Source of the DNA: Clostridia bacterium
GTDB lineage: Bacteria; Bacillota; Clostridia; TANB77; UBA1234
Assembly (NCBI GenBank): GCA_900753135.1
Contig: CAADXZ010000156.1
Span: 1 to 6,042, forward strand
DNA: 6,042 nt
Direction of reading: 5' to 3'
Part shown: positions 1-5,705 of the stretch, one piece after another
Position numbering within the stretch: position 1 is the stretch's first letter
Layout: every line of letters begins with the position of its first letter
Made by a program: the position numbers and the translations under genes
The notes under the pieces: generated by a model
Seen by the model: the letters and a program-made list of their open reading frames with translations, nothing else
Told to the model about the DNA's origin: nothing
Database searches by the model: none

Positions 1-16
1 CGCATAAATTAAAGTT

Positions 17-87
17 TTTTTGTGTAATAGGAAAGAAAATTAATACATAAAAGGTTGCAAATCTGTTACTTTCCTATTACACAAAAA
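17..87. repeat. perfect 19-bp inverted repeat with 33-nt spacer
   Basis: The left arm TTTTTGTGTAATAGGAAAG (17-35) is the exact reverse complement of the right arm (69-87), separated by 33 nt of AT-rich sequence with no coding potential. The pairing stops abruptly at both ends (A36 against A68; T16 against G88 only as a wobble). The right arm runs directly into the terminator of the small membrane gene and supplies its U-tract. It could be a tiny non-autonomous mobile-element remnant, an extragenic palindrome family, or a second 3'-end hairpin. No target-site duplication was obvious, and the window edge lies only 16 nt away. Confidence 0.8.
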
Positions 88-110
88 GAGTGGGCATGTA
101 GCCCACTCTT
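83..110 (-). terminator. intrinsic terminator after the small membrane protein gene
   Basis: Read on the minus strand, AAGAGTGGGC (110-101) pairs perfectly with GCCCACTCTT (95-86) across the 5-nt loop TACAT, and a T-run (87-83) follows at once. It starts 23 nt past the stop codon of the gene at 133-396, so it closes the left-hand gene cluster. The plus-strand flank (AAATTT) lacks a T-run, so the terminator points leftward only. Confidence 0.88.
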
Positions 111-132
111 AAATTTAGCAAAACATAACAAA

Positions 133-396
133 TTAAAAATCATTTCTATTACAGTTATTGTTACGAAATCTATTTAGCAACTTGCAGATAATCACCGCGG
201 TAACCCAAGCAGCAAGTGTATAAATGATAATCCATACAATAAATATATTACCAAATGTTCCAGAGAAAAACGCAAACACTATAAGCGATATTATAGCAAC
301 TACTGCTGCAACTGCCCAAGGACATCTAAACACTAATTCTATTATAGCTGCAAAAATAATCACGAAAAACAAAACAAATAAAAAAGATAGTTCCAT
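133..396 (-). CDS. small three-helix membrane protein, DUF2651-like
   Basis: This 87-residue protein is almost entirely hydrophobic. Three membrane segments are visible at about residues 3-22, 27-44 and 50-72, followed by a short hydrophilic Asn/Arg-rich tail. The order of features (helix, 'CPW' near residue 25, then an IxIWxIIYTLxA-like third helix near 53-62) resembles the small Bacillus DUF2651 (YbeF-type) proteins, whose function is unknown; this assignment is from memory of the family pattern. The frame is open for 14 more codons upstream, but the start was set at ATG 396 because AAAGGAGGG (412-404) sits 7 nt before it. A second, out-of-frame ATG (400-398) lies between that site and the chosen start and would give only about 24 codons. 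The gene lies about 100 nt below the DUF3298-like gene with no terminator between, so it could be its operon partner or use its own promoter. Confidence 0.72.
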   Translation of the reverse strand: MELSFLFVLFFVIIFAAIIELVFRCPWAVAAVVAIISLIVFAFFSGTFGNIFIVWIIIYTLAAWVTAVIICKLLNRFRNNNCNRNDF

Positions 397-403
397 CCAT
401 ACT

Positions 404-412
404 CCCTCCTTT
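404..412 (-). promoter_or_regulatory. Shine-Dalgarno site that fixes the start of the small membrane gene
   Basis: AAAGGAGGG on the minus strand lies 7 nt before ATG 396. This near-perfect site rules out the longer reading of the frame (to 438), which would place the ribosome binding site inside the coding region. Confidence 0.8.
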
Positions 413-438
413 GTATAGCTTATAATCAAACTATACAA
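411..438 (-). promoter_or_regulatory. operator-like inverted repeat upstream of the small membrane gene
   Basis: TTGTATAG (438-431) and CTATACAA (418-411) are perfect 8-bp inverted arms separated by 12 nt. The element spans the stretch between a possible -10 box (435-440) and the Shine-Dalgarno site (404-412), which it overlaps by two bases. That position suits a repressor operator. If transcription comes from upstream, it would instead be an mRNA hairpin abutting the ribosome binding site. Confidence 0.45.
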
Positions 439-463
439 TATAAAGTATGCTATAATACGACAA
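435..463 (-). promoter_or_regulatory. possible sigma-A promoter for the small membrane gene
   Basis: On the minus strand, TTGTCG (463-458) and TATTGT (440-435) are spaced by 17 nt. Each box matches the sigma-A consensus at four of six positions. This is weak in such AT-rich DNA, but it sits sensibly upstream of an operator-like repeat and a strong ribosome binding site. Confidence 0.3.
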
Positions 464-495
464 TTTGTTACAATTTTACTAATTAAGTGTTCTTA

Positions 496-2115
496 TTATT
501 TTATGCTTTCTGGTGAAAACTCTTCATACCTAACAGATGCAATATTTTCTTCATTTCTAAATTCCACAGCATAATTTGTTAATTGGTACTCATGATTTTT
601 AATCATTTTAGCAACTTGATCAGTCGAAAGCTCATATTCTCTTTGTAAAACGTTATCTATAACTGAAAGGTAATTGGAATCTTCTTTAAATAAATCCTCA
701 AGATTTCTATACACCTTTTCACTATTTATATTGTATGCGACAGAATCATATTTTCTTTCAATTTTGCACTTTTTCTTTTCATCATCAGATAACAACATAT
801 TCAGATATCCAGCACCCATTTCATAATAATTTGCAGAAATCAGCTTATTTTCAAACCAATCACTAAAGTCAGTTTTATCAACTTCATACAGATCTTCTTC
901 TGTATAAACATAAAATTCGTCATATGTAATATCTTGTTCTGAATATGTGCAATAATATTTTGGAATAAAATCATTTATAGTAACATTTATAGTTAAATAA
1001 TAATACTTATCTTTATTCTTTTTAGCAATCTCCTTTATATCATTCTTTCTGCCAGCAATATCTTGCTTAAGTTTTTCTAAAGTCTCAATATACTTTTGAC
1101 TTTCAAGTATTCTTTCATTAACTACAGGATAAACTCTTGCATCTATTCTAAAGTTAGATGTCACATCATCTATAAATGTATAATAACCTTTTCCTGTAGT
1201 TGCATTAGAGCATACATATAGGTTTTTAACACCAATATCATCTCTTTCAAATATACCCTCTTCTGTAACAAATTTATCAAATATAGCCAAATCATCCATG
1301 CAATCTTTAAATCTTATATAAACATAATTATCATAGTCTTCTCCATATACTATTGAAATTTGATTATAAGAAAAGCAAAATTCTTTTGGTGCTGTTTTGT
1401 ACTTATTAAACTCTTTTATAAATTTCAACTCATCAATTTCATCCACAACATAAGTGCATTCTCCACTTTCCCAGTATTGAGGATCAAAAAACACACCTTT
1501 TTCAGAAAAAGTATCATGCAATAATTCTTTATATATACTGTTTTGAGCATATAAATCAATATCAGCTCCTGGCACAAACAAATCTTCCAATTTTAATCTA
1601 TTTCCTGTTGTTAAATCATAATTCAAATATCTAGACTCATTCAACTGATTTCTAGAATTAGAGCCATATTTGCTTCCATAAAGAGCTAAAGACAAGACGT
1701 TAGAGAAATTTGCATTCACATATTCATTAAGATATCTAGAATCATATTCTCCCATTTCATTACTTAAAACATTTTCTTTTAAACTTGCTTCCTCTCGTGC
1801 AATATCTTCGTTTATTTTATTTTCAATTTCTTTATTTTTTAAACCTGATATTCTGATAGATACATATTCAAGACCATCTTCCTGCATCTGTGTTTCAATA
1901 ATCTCCAAATCATTTTGATTGTACTTTTGATTTATTTTTGTACCAATAATTTTATCATGTTTTACAGCTATATTAACATCACCACTTGTAATTTCTTGAT
2001 TAGGAGCCGAAGTATTGTTTTTTTGAATTATCAGAATAGCTGTGATTGTTATTGAAATTATTGCAAATACTATTAAACTTATAATAATTTTATTTGTACT
2101 TACTTTATCATCCAT
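496..2115 (-). CDS. membrane-anchored DUF3298/RsiV-like protein with an apparent internal duplication
   Basis: This 539-residue protein has a short cytoplasmic head, one membrane segment (about residues 9-30) and a large extracellular portion. Residues about 70-285 show the layout of the DUF4163/DUF3298 (PdaC/RsiV-like) extracellular fold: a strand-rich start, a 'KEIENKINEDI' helix (95-105), and 'LNYDLTTGNRLKLEDLF' (164-180) matching the family's 'fD..TGk.l.L.DLF' signature. The second half (about 318-539) repeats this order: 'ARVYPVVNE', a Lys/Glu-rich helix (340-370), then 'YNINSEKVYRNLEDLF' (461-476). It looks like a diverged, shorter second copy. Six Cys residues lie in the extracellular portion; no lipobox follows the membrane segment. 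Such domains occur in the anti-sigma factor RsiV, where they bind lysozyme, and in cell-wall deacetylases; no deacetylase domain is present here. The start ATG has AAAGGAGG 9 nt upstream and lies 31 nt after the PstS-like gene, so the two are probably co-transcribed. The ligand is unknown. Confidence 0.82.
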   Translation of the reverse strand: MDDKVSTNKIIISLIVFAIISITITAILIIQKNNTSAPNQEITSGDVNIAVKHDKIIGTKINQKYNQNDLEIIETQMQEDGLEYVSIRISGLKNKEIENKINEDIAREEASLKENVLSNEMGEYDSRYLNEYVNANFSNVLSLALYGSKYGSNSRNQLNESRYLNYDLTTGNRLKLEDLFVPGADIDLYAQNSIYKELLHDTFSEKGVFFDPQYWESGECTYVVDEIDELKFIKEFNKYKTAPKEFCFSYNQISIVYGEDYDNYVYIRFKDCMDDLAIFDKFVTEEGIFERDDIGVKNLYVCSNATTGKGYYTFIDDVTSNFRIDARVYPVVNERILESQKYIETLEKLKQDIAGRKNDIKEIAKKNKDKYYYLTINVTINDFIPKYYCTYSEQDITYDEFYVYTEEDLYEVDKTDFSDWFENKLISANYYEMGAGYLNMLLSDDEKKKCKIERKYDSVAYNINSEKVYRNLEDLFKEDSNYLSVIDNVLQREYELSTDQVAKMIKNHEYQLTNYAVEFRNEENIASVRYEEFSPESIK

Positions 2116-2124
2116 TTAGCATAT

Positions 2125-2132
2125 CCTCCTTT
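2125..2132 (-). promoter_or_regulatory. Shine-Dalgarno site of the DUF3298-like gene
   Basis: AAAGGAGG on the minus strand, 9 nt before ATG 2115, lies in the 31-nt gap after the PstS-like stop codon. The tight gap and a strong site of its own support translation from a shared message. Confidence 0.75.
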
Positions 2133-2146
2133 ATTCTGTATTTTTA

Positions 2147-3121
2147 TTAGTTTGCTGGCACATAACCTTCAGCTTCAATTATTTTAGCACCTCTTTCAGA
2201 AGTAACTGCTTGAACCCATTTTCTAGTCATACTAGATGCTGGTTCATCTTTTCTGAAAACAAGCCAACCAGATGTCATTATTGGATATTCCCCAGCTCTA
2301 ATTGTTTCTTTATTTGCAGGAATTCCATCAACTGATAGAGTTTTTATAGTATCTCTCTTGTACATTGTATTTACATAGTAATAATATGAATATCCTATTG
2401 CATATCTAGAATTATCATATTGTGCAACCGCATCAACTAAGTCACCCATACCAACTGTCAATTCCATTGTTGGAGGTGTCATTAGCGGAGTGTCTTTCAT
2501 TACAAGCTGTAGCATTCCAGATTGGCTACCTGAGTTTACTGGTCTTTGATAAGGTATGATTTCTGCATCCTCACCACCAACATCTTTCCAATTAGTGATT
2601 TTACCCGAGTAAATATCTTTGATTTGTTGTAATGTTAAATTATTTACAGGATTATTAACATTTACAATAAATACAAATGCTGAGTTTGTGGCTCTAACAA
2701 TCTCAAGTTCAACGCCCTTTTCTTTGGCATATGCCATCTCTTCATCAGATGGATAAGACATAAAACAAACATCTCTTGTTCCATCTACCACTCCAAGAAA
2801 TCCTTCATGTGTATTCAAGTATTCCATATCAATTTCTTGAACATCTCCACTAGGTACAAAATTTTCCTTTATAGCTTCTGCAAGTGGTTGAATAGCCAAA
2901 GATGCATCTATTCTTGGATAATTATCTTTAGTAAAAATTGGTTCATCACTTACAACAACATCACCACTTTTTTCGGTATTTTCACCTATAACACTATCTC
3001 CGCTTTCTTTACTAGGTAATTGAACAGGTTTTGAAGTAAAATATGTAAAAGCAAACACACATCCTACGACAATCAAAATTCCAACAATTATCCACACTAA
3101 AATAGCAGTACTCTTTTTCAT
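2147..3121 (-). CDS. membrane-anchored PstS-family (PBP-like) substrate-binding protein
   Basis: This 324-residue protein has one N-terminal membrane segment (about residues 7-28), a Ser/Gly/Asp/Glu-rich linker (30-62) and a periplasmic-binding-protein-type domain of the phosphate-binding class (PF12849-like, about 65-324). Family marks are 'YPRIDAS' (68-74), 'NNPVNNLT' followed by 'IKDIYSGKITNWKDVGG' (156-183), 'RPVNSGSQSG' (193-202, the equivalent of the PstS R..SGT anion-binding loop), 'IGYSYYYYV' (242-250) and a terminal 'GYVP' (319-322). The usual 'DGST' anion loop reads 'DASL', losing one hydroxyl, so phosphate affinity is uncertain. Cys21 in 'VVGC' resembles a lipobox, but more hydrophobic residues follow, so an uncleaved anchor is more likely. 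No pstC, pstA or pstB genes are adjacent; the next gene is the DUF3298-like protein. GGAGGG sits 5 nt before the start, below a strong promoter. A sensor or scavenger role is inference. Confidence 0.88.
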   Translation of the reverse strand: MKKSTAILVWIIVGILIVVGCVFAFTYFTSKPVQLPSKESGDSVIGENTEKSGDVVVSDEPIFTKDNYPRIDASLAIQPLAEAIKENFVPSGDVQEIDMEYLNTHEGFLGVVDGTRDVCFMSYPSDEEMAYAKEKGVELEIVRATNSAFVFIVNVNNPVNNLTLQQIKDIYSGKITNWKDVGGEDAEIIPYQRPVNSGSQSGMLQLVMKDTPLMTPPTMELTVGMGDLVDAVAQYDNSRYAIGYSYYYYVNTMYKRDTIKTLSVDGIPANKETIRAGEYPIMTSGWLVFRKDEPASSMTRKWVQAVTSERGAKIIEAEGYVPAN

Positions 3122-3157
3122 ACGATCCCTCCATATAAATTATATTTCCATATTTAG

Positions 3158-3186
3158 ATATTATACTAACAGGCAAAATAAGTCAA
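3158..3186 (-). promoter_or_regulatory. strong sigma-A-type promoter of the PstS-like operon
   Basis: On the minus strand, TTGACT (3186-3181) is a five-of-six -35 box. It is followed either by TATAAT (3165-3160) after 15 nt or by the overlapping TAATAT (3163-3158) after 17 nt. Transcription would start near 3150, giving a leader of about 30 nt that ends in GGAGGG (3132-3127). No Pho-box-like direct repeat was recognised around it. Confidence 0.7.
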
Positions 3187-3202
3187 TGAATAATAACCCT
3201 TG

Positions 3203-3223
3203 TTTTCTTATTGCATAAGAAAA
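3203..3223. repeat. 8-bp hairpin next to the terminator
   Basis: TTTTCTTA (3203-3210) and TAAGAAAA (3216-3223) are perfect inverted arms around a 5-nt loop. On the minus strand this hairpin uses the U-rich tail of the neighbouring terminator as its first arm, so it overlaps that terminator's stem by two bases. Confidence 0.5.
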
Positions 3224-3250
3224 AGGGAGCCCTCATAAAAAGTTCCCTTT
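3217..3250 (-). terminator. intrinsic terminator after the frameshifted hypothetical gene
   Basis: On the minus strand, AAAGGGA (3250-3244) pairs with TCCCTTT (3228-3222). The helix extends by C3242 opposite G3230 across one mismatch, and the U-rich tail TTTTTCTT (3224-3217) follows. It lies about 50 nt after the stop codon at 3301 and before the promoter at 3158-3186, so it separates the two transcription units. Confidence 0.68.
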
Positions 3251-3300
3251 ACAATTTTTATATTTTAATTAGCCTACTTTTTACATAACTACAAAAATTA

Positions 3301-3816
3301 CTACCTTTCAAACTCATCTTCTCTTTTAATGCTTTTTAATAAAGATGCTTTTGCTTTTTCTCTCTGTACAGTTTTTTTGTATTTTTCTGGCAATGAAATA
3401 AACATCTGCCCACCATCCTCATAGTATTCCATCTTCGAATCTAAAATTAAAGTTGAGGAATAATTTTGTATGATTATGAAATCTCCATGTTCCTTAATTG
3501 TCCCAACTTTTTTGTTATGTTCAGCCTTATATGATTCATATTCATCTTTCTCGTAGTCTTGATGAAATTCTCTATAATCCGCCATTGCATTATTAACAAA
3601 TATTTGATATTCTTCATTTTCTTTTTTTATTACGATATTTCCAACAGAATTTCTTTCAATTTCATTATCCAATTTTCTATCTAGCCAAGTAGATATAATG
3701 TCTAAATTTCTCCATTTTCTGTTTTCGTCAATATCGAAGCTCTTTACAACTAAATCTAAATCATTATTTTTTATTAAGCACAATTTATATAAATCGGCCA
3801 TATCAGGATACACCAT
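3301..3816 (-). CDS. C-terminal part of a frameshifted hypothetical protein
   Basis: Counted from the first in-frame ATG this is 171 residues, charged and without membrane segments or a recognisable domain. The ATG at 3816 has no ribosome binding site. The same frame stays open and protein-like for 30 more codons upstream (to 3904), reading 'GITVEDGTFRKDYSEELFKK' and then a hydrophobic stretch into the ATG. That upstream part overlaps the end of the gene at 3887-4705. Removing one A from the A7 tract at 3902-3908 joins the two frames without a break. The piece is therefore best read as the C-terminal portion of that protein rather than a separate gene. It ends in a Lys/Arg/Glu-rich tail, followed by a terminator. 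Confidence 0.6.
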   Translation of the reverse strand: MVYPDMADLYKLCLIKNNDLDLVVKSFDIDENRKWRNLDIISTWLDRKLDNEIERNSVGNIVIKKENEEYQIFVNNAMADYREFHQDYEKDEYESYKAEHNKKVGTIKEHGDFIIIQNYSSTLILDSKMEYYEDGGQMFISLPEKYKKTVQREKAKASLLKSIKREDEFER

Positions 3817-3886
3817 AGTTAAAGCGATTAAATTCCAGAATTTTTTGAATAATTCTTCTGAATAATCTTTTCTAAAAGTACCGTCT

Positions 3887-4705
3887 TCAACAGTTATTCC
3901 GTTTTTTTAGATGTACTTTTTTTAGATTACATATAAAATCAGTAAATAACTTTTCACATGCTGGCGGACACTCACCATTTATTACAAACCTAACCAGCTT
4001 ATCGCTATTAGTTGAATTTGAAAATAATACATCAACATCAGACTCAAGAACTTCAATAGAGTCTAATACCATATCTATGCTGAATTGCTCTTGACGTGTT
4101 ATTATATCCCCATATACTAATCTCTCTCTTATCCAATTTACATTTGTTCTTTCTTCATCGATACCTGGATCGTTATACACAATTTCTGTCCAAAATCCTT
4201 TACATTTAGGAATTTGCTTTAATAATGAATACCTTAAAATATCGTTATTTTCAGTATGTTCAATAATTTTATTTATGTCTATATTTTCTTCATCATATTC
4301 AAAAAAATTCACAAACTTTTCATCTCCAAAAGCATATCTTTTAGGTATTAATGTTTTTTTATCATATGAAGGCATACAATATTCTTTCGCATATACATAC
4401 GAATACCAGTCAGCATTAAAAGGATTAGCATATCTGCCAGATGATTCAGTAACTTTCTCTACATCTTCAAGCTCAAACTCCACCAATACTTCAGAAGACA
4501 CAATTCCACATAAAAAATCATAGCAACTTTGTGGATTAAATATTTCCTTATGTTCATCATCTTCAATAACCGTTTCTTCGCCGAGAAAACATAACCCTTT
4601 ACTTGACGTCAGCGCATTTTCAAATTCCTGTAAATAAGGTTCTATTTTTCTTCCGATTGCCATTCTTATAAATTCGTCTATTGTCATATACCTATATAAT
4701 TTCAT
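3887..4705 (-). CDS. N-terminal part of a hypothetical protein (MKLYRYM-type start)
   Basis: This 272-residue reading is soluble, with no signal peptide or membrane segment. I do not recognise a named family. The opening 'MKLYRYMTIDEF', a 'TSSKGLCFLGEE' stretch (33-44), 'VLVEFELED' (73-81), 'RYANPF' (91-96) and 'AKEYCMPSYDKKTLIPKRY' (106-124) have the look of a globular enzyme-like domain; a resemblance to DUF2971 or ADP-ribosyltransferase-like folds crossed my mind but cannot be supported. Eight Cys residues are scattered, including 'GECPPAC' (244-250). The last six residues (267-272) are probably an artefact of the frameshift at the A7 tract, since one base fewer continues into the frame at 3301. 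ATG 4705 is preceded by A/T only; the nearest Shine-Dalgarno site (4737-4741) is 31 nt away across a hairpin. The gene follows ispH by 96 nt, with no terminator between. Confidence 0.65.
   Translation of the reverse strand: MKLYRYMTIDEFIRMAIGRKIEPYLQEFENALTSSKGLCFLGEETVIEDDEHKEIFNPQSCYDFLCGIVSSEVLVEFELEDVEKVTESSGRYANPFNADWYSYVYAKEYCMPSYDKKTLIPKRYAFGDEKFVNFFEYDEENIDINKIIEHTENNDILRYSLLKQIPKCKGFWTEIVYNDPGIDEERTNVNWIRERLVYGDIITRQEQFSIDMVLDSIEVLESDVDVLFSNSTNSDKLVRFVINGECPPACEKLFTDFICNLKKVHLKKRNNC
3902..3927 (-). repeat. tandem A7 tracts in an 11-bp direct repeat
   Basis: On the minus (coding) strand ATCTAAAAAAA occurs twice, at 3927-3917 and 3912-3902, with a 15-base period and GTAC between. Each copy encodes Leu-Lys-Lys. 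The second copy is the point where the reading frame of the hypothetical gene breaks. Homopolymers of this length are prone to slippage. Confidence 0.85.
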
Positions 4706-4741
4706 ATTTTTTTCAAGTATAGTTTATACTCTACTTCCTCC
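4706..4741 (-). promoter_or_regulatory. distant Shine-Dalgarno site with intervening hairpin
   Basis: GGAGG (4741-4737) lies 31 nt before ATG 4705, too far for normal use. Between them AAGTA (4736-4732) can pair with TACTT (4719-4715), or AGTATA (4730-4725) with TATACT (4721-4716) across a 3-nt loop. Folding the 22-nt AAGTA-to-TACTT segment would leave GAAAAAAAT, 9 nt, between GGAGG and ATG. This could let the distant site serve the start codon. Confidence 0.4.
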
Positions 4742-4801
4742 AATTCTTTTTATTTTATTAATACAATCTTAAAATTTTCCATAACATTTACTAATTTTGC
4801 A

Positions 4802-5683
4802 TTAACTTTTTAACCATTCCATGACTTCATCAATGCTTTTTCGAGGTGTTGAAGCCCCTGCCATTATGCCAATTCTGATATCAGACTTGTTATCCATTTC
4901 TTTTATTCCGAGATCACTAAATTGAAGTTCTCTAACATTCTCAATGCAAATTGTTTTATCACAATTCGATTTAGCAATATCAAATAGTTTATGAGTGTTA
5001 GAACTATTCTTTCCCCCTATAATTATCATACAATCAACATTTTTTGAAAGTTCTTCTGTTTCTTTTTGTCTTATTTCTGTCGTTTGGCAAATAGTATTTT
5101 CGATTACTAATTCAACAGTTCTATACAATTCGTTACTCAAAATCTCAGTAAATACAGCAAAATCTTTAATGCCAAATGTTGTTTGTGCTATCACTAATAC
5201 TTTATTAAAATTCCAACGATTTATCTCATCTACAGCTAGATAAATTTGACTTTCATCCTGTACAACAAAATAATGTTCTCCACAATAGCTAACTGTTCCA
5301 ATATTTTCAGGATGTTTTCGTGATCCAAGCAAAACTATAAAATACCCTTTATCAGCATATTCTTGAGCAATCTTATGAATTTTCAAAACATTAGGGCATG
5401 TATAATCTCTTATTTCTATGTTTTTTTCCTTTGCCTTTTCATAAATACTTTTGGTTACACCGTGTGCTCTAATTATAACAGTTGAATCTTTAGGAATCTC
5501 GTCTATATTTTCAACAAAAATAATACCTTTTTGAGATAGACTGTTCACAACATCACTGTTATGTACAATTTCCCCTAAGCAATATATATTTTCTTTCACT
5601 TTGCTAGCGTCTTTTTCAGCCGATTCAACGGCTCTTTTAACTCCATAACAAAATCCAGAACTTTTTCCTACTATAATTTCCAT
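4802..5683 (-). CDS. ispH: 4-hydroxy-3-methylbut-2-enyl diphosphate reductase (IspH/LytB)
   Basis: This 293-residue protein is a cytosolic iron-sulfur enzyme that performs the last step of the MEP pathway, reducing HMBPP to IPP and DMAPP for prenyl lipid carriers and other isoprenoids. All expected residues are visible: the cluster ligands Cys12 ('SGFCYGV'), Cys96 ('YTCP') and Cys199 ('NTICQTTEIRQ'); substrate residues His41 ('EIVHN'), His74 ('RAHGV') and His124/Glu126 ('SRKHPE'); 'QTTF' at 167-170; and 'AGASTP' (275-280) near the end. The length matches single-domain IspH. Many Clostridia carry a longer form fused to S1 RNA-binding repeats or a cmk neighbour, neither of which is present. The start puts Cys12 at its usual place, but its ribosome binding site is weak: GGG is 14 nt upstream. 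A promoter at 5706-5735 would give a leader of only about 15 nt. The gene stands between a SEC-C protein gene and the frameshifted hypothetical gene. Confidence 0.96.
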   Translation of the reverse strand: MEIIVGKSSGFCYGVKRAVESAEKDASKVKENIYCLGEIVHNSDVVNSLSQKGIIFVENIDEIPKDSTVIIRAHGVTKSIYEKAKEKNIEIRDYTCPNVLKIHKIAQEYADKGYFIVLLGSRKHPENIGTVSYCGEHYFVVQDESQIYLAVDEINRWNFNKVLVIAQTTFGIKDFAVFTEILSNELYRTVELVIENTICQTTEIRQKETEELSKNVDCMIIIGGKNSSNTHKLFDIAKSNCDKTICIENVRELQFSDLGIKEMDNKSDIRIGIMAGASTPRKSIDEVMEWLKS

Positions 5684-5705
5684 AACTTTTTCAACATCCC
5701 TTTTT

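Larger units (their letters stand above)
3301..4705 (-). pseudogene. hypothetical gene split by a +1 frameshift in an A7 tract
   Basis: The span is 1405 nt, one base more than 468 codons. The upstream frame ends ...CTA AAA AAA CGG AAT AAC TGT TGA, whereas CTA AAA AAC GGA ATA ACT GTT GAA (one A fewer) enters the downstream frame and gives one protein of about 467 residues. The other frame after the tract stops within three codons. This could be a true inactivating indel, a phase-variable gene, slippage-dependent expression or a sequencing error; the sequence alone cannot decide. No domain of known function was recognised in either half. Confidence 0.62.

Noticed and set aside
224..418. Plus-strand open frame of 64 codons
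   Set aside because: It lies opposite the small membrane gene, has no ribosome binding site and a composition that mirrors the hydrophobic gene on the other strand.
2807..3019. Plus-strand open frame of 70 codons
   Set aside because: It is antisense to the well-supported PstS-like gene, with no start signals or family resemblance.
3056..3061. Lipobox at Cys21 of the PstS-like protein
   Set aside because: V-V-G-C fits the bare pattern, but the Cys sits in the middle of the hydrophobic segment and is followed by VFAFTYF, so an uncleaved membrane anchor is more likely.
3887..3912. Programmed -1 frameshifting at A AAA AAC
   Set aside because: The tract looks like a -1 slippery site, but a -1 shift leads to ACG GAA TAA and stops at once. 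Only a +1 shift (or loss of one A) reaches the downstream frame.
4275..4523. Plus-strand open frame of 82 codons
   Set aside because: It is antisense to the hypothetical gene; its Ser/Tyr-rich composition is typical of a shadow frame.
4995..5243. Plus-strand open frame of 82 codons
   Set aside because: It lies inside the antisense of ispH, which has all its catalytic motifs.
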